Of a stretch of DNA of 64,000 nt, positions 41,181-52,420 are shown one piece after another. The stretch's first letter is position 1. The number at the start of each line of letters is the position of its first letter. The translations under genes were made by a program, and so were the position numbers. The notes under the pieces were generated by a model that worked only from the letters and a program-made list of their open reading frames with translations, did not search any database and was not told the origin of the DNA. The stretch is from Agrobacterium tumefaciens (GTDB lineage: Bacteria; Pseudomonadota; Alphaproteobacteria; Rhizobiales; Rhizobiaceae): assembly GCA_017744915.1 (NCBI GenBank), contig JAGIAH010000001.1:310001-374000 (forward strand), written 5' to 3'.

Positions 41181-41216
41181 CGGTCGCGCGGGCAAAACAT
41201 CCGCGCGACCGCGTTT
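41181..41216. terminator. Bidirectional hairpin between the bigR operon and gpmI
   Basis: A perfect 11-base stem, CGGTCGCGCGG (41181-41191) with CCGCGCGACCG (41201-41211). Both sides have only short T runs (CGTTTGATT rightward, TTCGTTTTG leftward). It lies between two converging genes. Confidence 0.7.
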
Positions 41217-41218
41217 GA

Positions 41219-42736
41219 TTACAGGTCGATCAGGCTCTTGCCCGTCATTTCCGGGGGCAGCGGCACATTCATCAATTGCAGCAGGGTGGGCGCCACATCG
41301 GCGAGAATGCCGTCATGCACCTTTGCGCCTTCCGGGCCACCAAACAGGATGACCGGTACCGGGTTGGTCGTGTGGGCCGTGTGCGGGCCGCCGGTGACGG
41401 GGTCGACCATGGTTTCGCAATTGCCGTGGTCGGCAATCACCAGCATCGCGCCGCCCACTTTCTCCAGAGCGGCAACGACCGCAGCAAGCCCGCGATCCAC
41501 GGCTTCGCAGGCCTTGATCGCCGCCTGCAGATCGCCAGTATGGCCGACCATGTCAGGATTGGCGTAATTGGTGACGATCAGGTCATAACCCTTGCCGATC
41601 ACCTCGACGAATTTTTCCGTGACCTCGGCAGCGCTCATTTCCGGCTGCAGGTCATAGGTCGCGACCTTTGGCGATTTCGGCATGAAGCGGTCTTCACCCA
41701 CTTCCGGCTCTTCCTTGCCACCATTCAGGAAGAAGGTGACATGCGGATATTTTTCCGTTTCGGCGAGGCGGAACTGCGTGAGCCCCTGCTTCGCCACCCA
41801 GGCGCCGAGCGTATTGACGATATCGCGCTTGGGGTAAGCCGTTGTCATGAAATCATTGTGGCGAGTGGAATATTCCACCATGCCCAGCAGCGCCGAAAGG
41901 ACGGGCTTTTCACGCGCAAAACCGTCAAAATCATTCGCGCCGATGGCGAGCAGGATTTCACGCGCACGGTCGGCGCGGAAATTCAGGCAGAACAGCCCAT
42001 CACCGGCCTTGAACCCTTCATAACCATCGATCACCGTCGGCAGGATGAATTCATCGGTGACGTTGTTTTTATAGCTCTGCGCAACGGCACTCACCGCATC
42101 CCGCGCGTGTTCGCCTTTTGCCAGAACCATGGCATCATAGGCTTTCTCGACACGCTCCCAGCGATTGTCGCGGTCCATCGCATAATAACGGCCGATCACC
42201 GTGCCGATGCTTGCCCCCTGCGGCAGGCTTGCCACCAGTGCCGCCACAAAATCTTCAGCCGATTGCGGCGCGACATCACGGCCATCGGTGATGGCATGCA
42301 CGATAACTTTCAGCCCATGGCTGATCATCAGCCTCACCGCCGCCTGGCCGTGAAGAATATGGCCATGGACGCCGCCATCGGACACGACACACATCAGATG
42401 CGCCACGCCGCCCGCAGCCTTTACCTTGGCAGCGAAATCGAGCATCGCGGCATTGCGGAAAAAGCTGCCATCCTCGATTGCCAGATCGATCTGGCCGAGA
42501 TCCATCGCGACGATGCGGCCGGCGCCGATATTGGTGTGGCCGACTTCGGAATTGCCCATCTGCCCGGTGGGCAGACCGACTTTCGGGCCGAATGTGGTCA
42601 GCCTCGCATTCGGGCAGGTGGCGAAAAGCCGGTCCATGGTGGGCGTGTTCGCCAGCACCGGCGCATTGCTGGATGTATCCTCACTCAGCCCCCAGCCATC
42701 GAGAATAGTCAGGACAACGGGTTTGGGAGTGCGCAT
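41219..42736 (-). CDS. gpmI: 2,3-bisphosphoglycerate-independent phosphoglycerate mutase
   Basis: A 505-residue metalloenzyme interconverting 3- and 2-phosphoglycerate in glycolysis and gluconeogenesis. The alkaline-phosphatase-like metal site begins with VVLTILDGWG (Asp13), and the phosphorylated Ser63 is in GQMGNSEVGHTNIGAGR. Later landmarks are HAITDGRDVAPQSA, NFRADRARE, and the C-terminal NYANPDMVGHTGD and ADHGNCETM. ATG at 42736 gives the standard length; a longer frame from 42829 adds Arg-rich residues unlike the family. It follows the bkd operon after a 266-base gap in the same direction and probably has its own promoter. Confidence 0.95.
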   Translation of the reverse strand: MRTPKPVVLTILDGWGLSEDTSSNAPVLANTPTMDRLFATCPNARLTTFGPKVGLPTGQMGNSEVGHTNIGAGRIVAMDLGQIDLAIEDGSFFRNAAMLDFAAKVKAAGGVAHLMCVVSDGGVHGHILHGQAAVRLMISHGLKVIVHAITDGRDVAPQSAEDFVAALVASLPQGASIGTVIGRYYAMDRDNRWERVEKAYDAMVLAKGEHARDAVSAVAQSYKNNVTDEFILPTVIDGYEGFKAGDGLFCLNFRADRAREILLAIGANDFDGFAREKPVLSALLGMVEYSTRHNDFMTTAYPKRDIVNTLGAWVAKQGLTQFRLAETEKYPHVTFFLNGGKEEPEVGEDRFMPKSPKVATYDLQPEMSAAEVTEKFVEVIGKGYDLIVTNYANPDMVGHTGDLQAAIKACEAVDRGLAAVVAALEKVGGAMLVIADHGNCETMVDPVTGGPHTAHTTNPVPVILFGGPEGAKVHDGILADVAPTLLQLMNVPLPPEMTGKSLIDL

Positions 42737-43002
42737 GGGAGGACCTTCTTCATTCGGTTGCCGGCGGACAGCGGACCGCCGGGCACCGGAGCGCCCTCGT
42801 CCGCCACTATGATCATGATGAGAAAACATGCTTCTCGTTCTTCTCTTCTATACCCGAAGATGACGAACGCAAGCCTATACCGACAGCGAAACAGTTCCAT
42901 GAAGGTCGAAAACGACCATCATCCGCTCGATGCTCCACCTCCCCCATTCCTGTGTTTGTCACGGGAATGAGGGCATTAAGCGCATCGATCAAGAACGGCC
43001 TC

Positions 43003-44286
43003 TCACTCGATGAAAATCAGCGCCGGCTTCTCCAGCAACGCCTTGACGGCCTGAATGAAGACCGCCGCATCCCAGCCATCGACGACCCGGTGGTCGAAGC
43101 TCGACGACAGGTTCATCATCTTGCGCGGCACGAAACGCGTGCCGTCCCAGACCGGCCGCGTCACGATCTTGTTGACACCGATGATCGCCACCTCCGGATG
43201 GTTGATGATCGGCGTCGAAACGACACCGCCCAAAGCGCCCAGCGAACTGATGGTGATGGTGGAGCCCATCAATTCTTCCCTATGGGCTGTGCCGGTGCGG
43301 GCGGCTTCCGCGACGCGCGCAACCTCCTCCGCACAGTCCCAGAGACCGAGCGTTTCCGTGTGGCGCACGACCGGAACCGTCAGGCCCGCCGGCGTTTGCG
43401 TGGCGATGCCGATATGAACCGCTTCATAGTGGCTGACGATGCCCTTGTCGTCATCGAAGGTGGCATTCATGCCGGGATGATCGGCCACGGCTTTCACCAG
43501 CGCCCGCATCAAAAACGGCAGGATCGTCAGCTTCGGCTGTCCGGAACGGCGGTTGCCGTTCATCGTCGCGCGCAGATCCTCCAGATCCGTCACGTCGATT
43601 TCCTCGACATAGGTGATGTGGGGAATCCGGGAAGCGGAAAGCACCATCTTCTCGGCGATCTTGCGCCGCAGCCCCGTTACCTTCACTTCCTCGACCGCGC
43701 TATCGTGGGACACGATAGTCTCGGGACGTTCGGGCCGGCCCCGCACGGTTAAAAACCCGTCGAGATCCGCATGGGTGACATGGCCGTCCGGCCCGGTCCC
43801 CTTGACCTTGGTGAGATCGATATCGAGATCGTCGGCGCGCTGGCGGACGGCGGGGGATGCCAGCGGTTTATGGTGCAGCTCCGCTGCGGGCGTCGGCGGG
43901 GCCTTCTCGGCCGGGCGCGCCGCCGGCTGGGTTTCAACGGGTGGCGGCGCGTCCGTCATGTCGGCGGGCGCTTCCGCTTCCGGCATCTGGGTAGGGGCTT
44001 CCGCCTCCGGCACGCTGCCATTGAGAACGATGGCCGCGGCAGCGGCATCGGTTTCGATACGGACCAGCGGTGCTTTGACCGGCACCGTGTTTCCGACCGT
44101 CACGGCCAGCCAGGTGACGACACCCGCCACCGGCGAGGGGATTTCCACCGTCGCCTTGTCCGTCATCACCGCGGCGAGCACCATGTCTTCGTGGACGATA
44201 TCGCCCGGTTTGACGTTCCATTCCACCAGTTCGGCTTCCGCCACACCTTCACCGACATCAGGCATGGTAAGAACATATTCCGCCAT
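43003..44286 (-). CDS. bkdB: Branched-chain alpha-keto acid dehydrogenase E2 (lipoamide acyltransferase)
   Basis: A 427-residue E2 subunit with a single lipoyl domain (Lys44 in TDKATVEIP), a Pro/Ala-rich linker (about residues 85-150), an E1/E3-binding domain (ASPAVRQRADDLDIDLTKVKGTGPDGHVTHADL), and a catalytic domain ending in SFDHRVVDGWDAAVF with the active His. It passes the acyl group from E1 to CoA. ATG at 44286 with TGGAGG upstream; only two bases separate it from the E1 beta stop. No E3 gene follows; the next gene is gpmI. Confidence 0.93.
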   Translation of the reverse strand: MAEYVLTMPDVGEGVAEAELVEWNVKPGDIVHEDMVLAAVMTDKATVEIPSPVAGVVTWLAVTVGNTVPVKAPLVRIETDAAAAAIVLNGSVPEAEAPTQMPEAEAPADMTDAPPPVETQPAARPAEKAPPTPAAELHHKPLASPAVRQRADDLDIDLTKVKGTGPDGHVTHADLDGFLTVRGRPERPETIVSHDSAVEEVKVTGLRRKIAEKMVLSASRIPHITYVEEIDVTDLEDLRATMNGNRRSGQPKLTILPFLMRALVKAVADHPGMNATFDDDKGIVSHYEAVHIGIATQTPAGLTVPVVRHTETLGLWDCAEEVARVAEAARTGTAHREELMGSTITISSLGALGGVVSTPIINHPEVAIIGVNKIVTRPVWDGTRFVPRKMMNLSSSFDHRVVDGWDAAVFIQAVKALLEKPALIFIE

Positions 44287-44288
44287 GA

Positions 44289-45302
44289 TCAGGCCTCCAT
44301 GACTTCGACAAGGGCACGCCCGACGCGGGCGGGTCCCGGAAAATAGTCCCATTCCTGCGCATGGGGATAAGGCGTATCCCAACCCGCGACGCGGACGACG
44401 GGAGCCTCGAGGTGATAAAAACAATGTTCCTGCACCAGCGACACGACTTCCGCCCCGAAGCCGGAGGTCAGTGTCGCCTCGTGCACCATGACACAACGGC
44501 CGGTCTTGGAGACGGACTTCACGATGGTATCGAGATCGAGCGGCAGCAGGCTGCGCAGGTCGATGATCTCGGCGTCCACGCCGGTCTCTTCCGCCGCAGC
44601 CAGCGCCACATGCACCATGGTGCCATAAGCGATGACGGTGACATCGTTTCCCGGGCGGCGGATTTCAGCCTTGCCGATGGGGATGGTGTAGTGCCCTTCC
44701 GGCACCTCGCCCATCTCGTGTTTGGACCAGGGCGTGACCGGCCGGTCGTGATGGCCGTCGAAAGGGCCGTTATAAAGCCGCTTCGGCTCCAGGAACATCA
44801 CGGGATCCGGGTCTTCGATGGAGGCGATCAGCAGCCCCTTGGCATCATAGGGGTTGGAGGGAACCACCACCTTCAGCCCGCAGACATGGGTAAAAAGCGC
44901 CTCCGGGCTCTGGCTATGCGTCTGCCCGCCAAAAATGCCGCCGCCGGTCGGCATTCTGAGAACGATAGGGCAGGTGAAATCGCCGTTGGAGCGATAACGG
45001 ATGCGCGCCGCCTCCTGGGTGATCTGGTCATAAGCGGGATACATATAATCGGCGAACTGGATTTCGACACAGGGGCGCAGCCCATAAGCGGCCATGCCGA
45101 TGGCCGTGCCGACAATGCCGGATTCACTGATCGGCGCGTCGAAACAGCGGGTCTTGCCATATTTCCCCTGCAGCCCCTGCGTGGCGCGGAAGACGCCGCC
45201 GAAATAACCCACGTCCTCGCCGAACACCACGACATCGTCGCTGCGTTCCATGGAGACATCCATGGCGCTGCGGACGGCTTCGATCATCGTCATTCTTGTC
45301 AT
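44289..45302 (-). CDS. bkdA2: Branched-chain alpha-keto acid dehydrogenase E1 beta
   Basis: A 337-residue transketolase-like E1 beta subunit. Features are MTMIEAVRSAMDVSMERSDDVVVFGEDVGYFGGVFRATQGL near the start (split here by its Glu that activates thiamine diphosphate), MPTGGGIFGGQTHSQSPEALF, and DLRSLLPLDLDTIVKSV in the C-terminal domain. Forms an alpha2beta2 tetramer with the protein encoded just upstream, three bases away. Confidence 0.93.
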   Translation of the reverse strand: MTRMTMIEAVRSAMDVSMERSDDVVVFGEDVGYFGGVFRATQGLQGKYGKTRCFDAPISESGIVGTAIGMAAYGLRPCVEIQFADYMYPAYDQITQEAARIRYRSNGDFTCPIVLRMPTGGGIFGGQTHSQSPEALFTHVCGLKVVVPSNPYDAKGLLIASIEDPDPVMFLEPKRLYNGPFDGHHDRPVTPWSKHEMGEVPEGHYTIPIGKAEIRRPGNDVTVIAYGTMVHVALAAAEETGVDAEIIDLRSLLPLDLDTIVKSVSKTGRCVMVHEATLTSGFGAEVVSLVQEHCFYHLEAPVVRVAGWDTPYPHAQEWDYFPGPARVGRALVEVMEA

Positions 45303-45305
45303 GTC

Positions 45306-47716
<2,411 letters not shown>

Positions 47717-47728
47717 CGCCGCCTCCCC

Positions 47729-48898
47729 TTAATGCCGCTCGATGCCGAGCGCGGTTGCTTCGCCGCCGCCGATGCAGACGGCGGCCACGCCGCGTTTCAG
47801 CCCATGACGTTGCAGGGCGGCCAGCAATGTGACGACGATCCTTGCGCCGGAAGCGCCGATCGGATGGCCAAGCGCGCAGGCGCCGCCATGCACATTCACC
47901 TTCTCATGCGGCAGATCGAGATCGCGCATCGCCGCCATGGCCACCACGGCAAAGGCCTCGTTGATTTCGAACAGATCGACATCCTTCGCCGCCCAGCCGG
48001 TCTTATCGAACAGCTTCTTCATCGCGCCGATGGGAGCCGTTGGATATCCGGCGGGTGCATCCGCATGGGAGGCCTGACCGATAATGGTTGCCAGTGGTGA
48101 AAGGCCGCGCTTTTCCGCTTCGGAGCGGCGCATGAGAACGAGAGCGGCCGCACCATCGGAAATGGAACTGGAATTGGCCGCCGTCACCGTTCCGCCATCG
48201 CGAAAGGCGGGCTTCAGCTGCGGTATTTTTTCAGGCTTCGCCTTGCCCGGCTGCTCGTCTACGGAAATATCGCCGACGGGCGTGATTTCCGCGTCGAAGG
48301 CACCTTCTGTTATGGCGCGCCGCGCCCGTTCCAGTGAGGCGAGTGCAAAATCATCCTGCATGGCACGGGTAAATTGGTAGGCTTCAGCACAATCCTCCGC
48401 GAACGTGCCCATCAGCCGGCCCTTTTCATAGGCGTCTTCGAGGCCGTCGAGAAACATGTGATCGGTGAGCTTGCCGTGGCCGAGACGATAGCCGTTGCGG
48501 GCGCGGTCCAGCAGATAGGGCGCGTTGCTCATGCTTTCCATGCCGCCCGCAAGCACGATGGAAGAGCTTCCCGCTGCAATCTGGTCGTGCGCCAGCATGA
48601 TCGCCTTCATGCCCGAGCCGCACATCTTGTTGACGGTTGTCGCGCCGATCGAATTGGGAATGCCGGCGGCAATGGCCGCCTGCCTGGCCGGAGCTTGCCC
48701 CTGTCCGGCCGTGAGCACACAGCCCATCAGCACATCCTCGATGTCGGAAAACGGAACCTCGGCCCTTTCGACGGCTGCACGGATCGCCGCCGCCCCGAGA
48801 TCGGGCGCGGCCACCGATTTGAATTCGCCCTGGAACCCACCCATAGCAGTACGGGCAGCCCCGACGATCACGACAGGGTCATGCACAGCCAAATTCAC
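47729..48898 (-). CDS. Acetyl-CoA C-acyltransferase (thiolase)
   Basis: A 389-residue degradative thiolase. Catalytic residues can be read as Cys93 (NKMCGSGMKA), His345 (CALGHPIGASG) and Cys375 (VCIGGGEA). In this operon its likely substrate is 2-methylacetoacetyl-CoA from isoleucine, giving acetyl-CoA and propionyl-CoA. The frame can start at a GTG at 48898, but the ribosome site GGAGG touches that codon; a TTG two codons later has better spacing. First gene of the leftward branched-chain operon, divergent from the Lrp-type regulator. Confidence 0.9.
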   Translation of the reverse strand: MNLAVHDPVVIVGAARTAMGGFQGEFKSVAAPDLGAAAIRAAVERAEVPFSDIEDVLMGCVLTAGQGQAPARQAAIAAGIPNSIGATTVNKMCGSGMKAIMLAHDQIAAGSSSIVLAGGMESMSNAPYLLDRARNGYRLGHGKLTDHMFLDGLEDAYEKGRLMGTFAEDCAEAYQFTRAMQDDFALASLERARRAITEGAFDAEITPVGDISVDEQPGKAKPEKIPQLKPAFRDGGTVTAANSSSISDGAAALVLMRRSEAEKRGLSPLATIIGQASHADAPAGYPTAPIGAMKKLFDKTGWAAKDVDLFEINEAFAVVAMAAMRDLDLPHEKVNVHGGACALGHPIGASGARIVVTLLAALQRHGLKRGVAAVCIGGGEATALGIERH

Positions 48899-49004
48899 CT
48901 CCCTTTAGTCGCCCTCCCGCTTGAGAAAACGACCATCGCCGCGATCTCCTCCAGACCGCGACTGATGTGAACGCTATCACTATCTCGAATTCATTTCAAA
49001 GCTA

Positions 49005-49046
49005 TTTTGATTGACAGTTTTTTGATTGGCGATATCTTTGATCCAA
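49005..49046. promoter_or_regulatory. Promoter and phased repeats between thiolase and Lrp-type regulator
   Basis: TTTTGATTGAC (49005-49015) and TTTTGATTGGC (49020-49030) are direct repeats 15 bases apart; a weaker third, CTTTGATCCAA, is at 49036-49046. TTGACA at 49011-49016 with TATCTT 16 bases downstream could be the rightward promoter of the regulator. Phased AT-rich repeats suit Lrp/AsnC proteins. Confidence 0.5.
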
Positions 49047-49076
49047 CAAATAGTCATATCATAGAGCAAATGATCC

Positions 49077-49550
49077 ATGATTGAGCTCGACAGTTTCGAC
49101 CGGAAGATTCTGCATGTGCTCGGCGATGACGGGCGGGTGAGCTGGCGCGATCTCGCGGCCCGCATCGGCCTTTCCTTCACGCCGACGCTGCGGCGTGTGC
49201 GCAAGCTGGAAGAGGAAGGCATCATTCGCGGTTATACCGCCGTGTTCGATGAGAACCGGCTGCTCGGCAATATGGGCGTCTTCATCTCCGTCACGCTGGA
49301 ACGGCAGATCAAGGAAGCGCTGACGACCTTCGAGCACCATGTCGCCTCCATTCCCGAAGTGGTGGGCGGTTACCAGACGAGCGGCAGTTCCGATTACCTG
49401 ATCCACGCCATGGTTCGGGATCTGCCGCATTATCAGGAGCTTCTGGATTTTCTGACCACGGTTCCCGGCGTGTCGCGCATCCAGTCCAATTTTGCCATCA
49501 AGACATTCGTGCGCCGTTCCGCCGCCTTCACCGGAGGTGACGCGCCATAA
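49077..49550 (+). CDS. Lrp/AsnC-family regulator, probable regulator of the bkd/leu operons
   Basis: A 157-residue Lrp/AsnC protein with helix-turn-helix LDSFDRKILHVLGDDGRVSWRDLAARIGLSFTPTLRRVRKLEEEGIIRGY and the ligand-binding RAM domain (PEVVGGYQTSGSSDYLIHAMV, where the G-x-x-D-Y-L loop is typical). It is divergent from the branched-chain keto acid operon and in line with the leucine operon 80 bases downstream. This is how BkdR of Pseudomonas is placed next to bkd, so the same role is inferred, with a branched-chain amino acid as effector. Confidence 0.88.
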   Translation: MIELDSFDRKILHVLGDDGRVSWRDLAARIGLSFTPTLRRVRKLEEEGIIRGYTAVFDENRLLGNMGVFISVTLERQIKEALTTFEHHVASIPEVVGGYQTSGSSDYLIHAMVRDLPHYQELLDFLTTVPGVSRIQSNFAIKTFVRRSAAFTGGDAP

Positions 49551-49630
49551 TCATGGGTTGCCGGCGCGGAGGAGGCGCCGGCTGCTGACAAAAGGGACGG
49601 TAGCTGTTGCCGTCCGGAGGAGGAGACGCG

Positions 49631-50803
49631 ATGAGTTTGAACCTCGCCGCCATTTTCGATGCCGATCTCGGTCCGGAAATCGCAGCATTGCGCGACAGCG
49701 CAAGAGCATTCGCCGACGATAAAATTGCCCCGCTGGCCGCCGAAATCGACCGCGATGACCGGTTCCCACGAAAGCTCTGGCCGGAAATGGGCCAGCTCGG
49801 CCTGCATGGCATCACCGTATCGGAGGAATTCGGCGGTGCCGACATGGGTTATCTCGCCCATTGCGTGGCGATGGAGGAGATGAGCCGGGCTTCCGCTTCC
49901 ATCGGCCTTTCCTATGGCGCTCATTCCAATCTCTGCATCAACCAGATTTATCGCTGGGGAACGCAAGAACAGAAAAGCAGATATCTGCCAAAGCTCATTT
50001 CGGGCGAACATGTCGGCTCGCTCGCCATGAGCGAGACGGAAGCCGGGTCGGATGTCGTGTCGATGCGGCTGAAAGCGGAACGCAGGGGCGACCGCTATGT
50101 GCTGAACGGCGCGAAAATGTGGATCACCAATGGCCACGAGGCCGATACGCTGGTGGTCTATGCCAAGACGGATCCCTCTGTCGGCCCACGCGGTATCACC
50201 GCCTTTCTGATCGAAAAGGGCTTCAAGGGGTTTCGCCCGGCCCAGAAACTCGACAAGCTCGGCATGCGCGGCTCGCCCACCTCGGAACTGGTGTTCGAGG
50301 ATTGCGAGGTGCCGGAGGAAAACATTCTCGGACGTCTCAATGATGGCGTGACGGTGCTGATGAGCGGGCTGGATTACGAGCGTGCCGTACTGGCCGCCGG
50401 CCCTGTTGGCATCATGCAGGCGGCAATCGATCTGGTTTTGCCCTATGCCCGCGAACGCAAGCAGTTCGGCAAGCCAATCGGCGAATTCCAGCTGGTGCAG
50501 GGCAAGCTTGCCGATATCTATTCGGCCATGAATGCGTCGCGCGCCTATGTCTATGCCGTGGCGCGGGCCTGCGACAATGGCCGTATCACGAGACAGGACG
50601 CGGCGGGCGCGATTTTGTTTGCCGCCGAGCGGGCGACACAGGTGGCGCTGGATGCGATCCAGCTTCTTGGCGGCTCCGGCTACGTCAATGAAAGCCCGGC
50701 CGGACGGCTGCTGCGCGACGCCAAGCTTTATGAAATCGGCGCAGGCACCAGCGAAATCCGCCGGATGCTGATCGGCCGCGAACTCGTCAAGGGCAACGGG
50801 TGA
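49631..50803 (+). CDS. liuA: Isovaleryl-CoA dehydrogenase
   Basis: A 390-residue acyl-CoA dehydrogenase for leucine breakdown (isovaleryl-CoA to 3-methylcrotonyl-CoA). The isovaleryl-CoA signature is seen: the catalytic Glu is at residue 250 in [14 protein letters not shown], while the usual C-terminal Glu position is Ala ([11 protein letters not shown]). HSNLCINQI and [13 protein letters not shown] agree. ATG at 49631 with GAGGAGGAG upstream. First enzyme gene of the rightward leucine operon; the carboxylase subunits follow immediately. Confidence 0.95.
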   Translation: MSLNLAAIFDADLGPEIAALRDSARAFADDKIAPLAAEIDRDDRFPRKLWPEMGQLGLHGITVSEEFGGADMGYLAHCVAMEEMSRASASIGLSYGAHSNLCINQIYRWGTQEQKSRYLPKLISGEHVGSLAMSETEAGSDVVSMRLKAERRGDRYVLNGAKMWITNGHEADTLVVYAKTDPSVGPRGITAFLIEKGFKGFRPAQKLDKLGMRGSPTSELVFEDCEVPEENILGRLNDGVTVLMSGLDYERAVLAAGPVGIMQAAIDLVLPYARERKQFGKPIGEFQLVQGKLADIYSAMNASRAYVYAVARACDNGRITRQDAAGAILFAAERATQVALDAIQLLGGSGYVNESPAGRLLRDAKLYEIGAGTSEIRRMLIGRELVKGNG

Positions 50804-50811
50804 GGAATGCG

Positions 50812-52413
50812 ATGAAGCTTACATCCAGTCTGAACCGCGATCCAACCTTTGCCGCCAATGTGGAATTCATGTCGGATCTGGTGGATGACCTGCGGCAGCA
50901 CGTCGAAAAAATCTCCAGAGGCGGCGGCGAAAAGGCCCGCGAACGGCATCTTTCCCGCGGCAAATTGCTGGCGCGCGACCGCATCGAAGCACTTCTCGAT
51001 TCCGGCAGTCCATTCCTCGAATTTTCGCAATTTGCAGCTTACGAGGTTTATGACGAACCTGTTCCGGCCGCCGGCATTGTCACCGGCATCGGCAGGGTCT
51101 CGGGCCGAGAATGTGTAATCGTCGCCAATGATGCGACGGTGAAGGGCGGAACCTATTATCCGCTGACGGTGAAGAAGCATCTGCGTGCGCAGGAGATCGC
51201 CACGGAGAACCGCCTGCCCTGCATTTACCTCGTGGATTCCGGCGGCGCGAACCTGCCCAATCAGGACGAAGTCTTTCCCGACCGGGATCATTTCGGCCGT
51301 ATCTTCTATAATCAGGCCAATATGTCCGCCGCCGGCATTGCCCAGATCGCCGTGGTGATGGGCAGTTGCACCGCGGGCGGGGCCTATGTGCCGGCCATGA
51401 GCGATCAGTCCGTCATCGTCAAAAATCAGGGCACGATCTTTCTCGGTGGCCCACCGCTGGTGAAGGCAGCGACCGGCGAGGTGGTGAGCGCGGAGGATCT
51501 CGGCGGCGCGGATGTGCATTCCCGCCAATCCGGCGTTACCGATCATTATGCCCGCGACGACCGCCACGCGCTGGCGCTGACCCGGCGGATCGTCTCCACC
51601 CTCAACCGCCGCAAACAGGTGCAGCTGGATATCCGCGAACCGGCAGAACCGCTTTACCCGCCCGACGAGCTTTACGGCATCGTTCCCGCCGATACGCGAA
51701 AACCCTTCGAGGTGCGGGAAATCATCGCGCGTCTGGTCGACGGTTCGGAATTCGATGAGTTCAAGGCACTTTACGGCACAACGCTGGTCTGTGGTTTCGC
51801 CCATATTCACGGCTATCCCGTCGGCATCATCGCCAATAATGGCATTCTCTTTTCGGAATCGGCGCTGAAGGGCGCGCATTTCATCGAACTCTGCTGCCAG
51901 CGCGGCATTCCGCTGGTATTCCTGCAGAACATCACTGGCTTCATGGTCGGCAAGGCCTATGAGGCGGGTGGCATCGCCAAGGATGGTGCCAAGCTCGTCA
52001 CTGCCGTCGCATCGGCAAAAGTGCCGAAATTCACCGTCATCATCGGCGGCTCTTTCGGGGCCGGCAATTACGGCATGTGCGGCCGCGCCTACTCACCGCG
52101 CTTCCTGTGGATGTGGCCGAATGCCCGCATTTCCGTCATGGGCGGCGAACAGGCCGCCTCGGTTCTTGCGCAGATCCGCCGCGACGGCATCGAGGCCGAC
52201 GGCCGTCACTGGTCGAAGGAAGGCGAAGAGGCATTCAAGCAGCCGATCCGGGAAAAATATGAGCGGGAGGGCCACCCCTATTATGCCAGCGCGCGGCTTT
52301 GGGACGACGGCATCATCGACCCGAAGGATACCCGTCTGGTACTCGGCCTCGGGCTTTCCGCCGCGCTCAACGCGCCGATAGAACCCACCCGTTTTGGCCT
52401 GTTCAGGATGTGA
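50812..52413 (+). CDS. liuB: Methylcrotonyl-CoA carboxylase, carboxyltransferase (beta) subunit
   Basis: A 533-residue carboxyltransferase of the propionyl/methylcrotonyl-CoA type. Motifs are [20 protein letters not shown] near residue 45, [25 protein letters not shown] near 138 (methylcrotonyl-type) and [22 protein letters not shown] near 370, with [15 protein letters not shown] near 405. It moves the carboxyl group from biotin to 3-methylcrotonyl-CoA. Start at 50812 after GAGGAATGCG; eight bases follow the preceding stop. Confidence 0.95.
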   Translation: MKLTSSLNRDPTFAANVEFMSDLVDDLRQHVEKISRGGGEKARERHLSRGKLLARDRIEALLDSGSPFLEFSQFAAYEVYDEPVPAAGIVTGIGRVSGRECVIVANDATVKGGTYYPLTVKKHLRAQEIATENRLPCIYLVDSGGANLPNQDEVFPDRDHFGRIFYNQANMSAAGIAQIAVVMGSCTAGGAYVPAMSDQSVIVKNQGTIFLGGPPLVKAATGEVVSAEDLGGADVHSRQSGVTDHYARDDRHALALTRRIVSTLNRRKQVQLDIREPAEPLYPPDELYGIVPADTRKPFEVREIIARLVDGSEFDEFKALYGTTLVCGFAHIHGYPVGIIANNGILFSESALKGAHFIELCCQRGIPLVFLQNITGFMVGKAYEAGGIAKDGAKLVTAVASAKVPKFTVIIGGSFGAGNYGMCGRAYSPRFLWMWPNARISVMGGEQAASVLAQIRRDGIEADGRHWSKEGEEAFKQPIREKYEREGHPYYASARLWDDGIIDPKDTRLVLGLGLSAALNAPIEPTRFGLFRM

Positions 52414-52420
52414 GGCGACC

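Noticed and set aside
42737-43002. Hairpin with CATTCC/GGAATG between the E2 gene and gpmI as a terminator
   Set aside because: The stem is interrupted and no T run follows on the leftward strand, so termination there cannot be supported.
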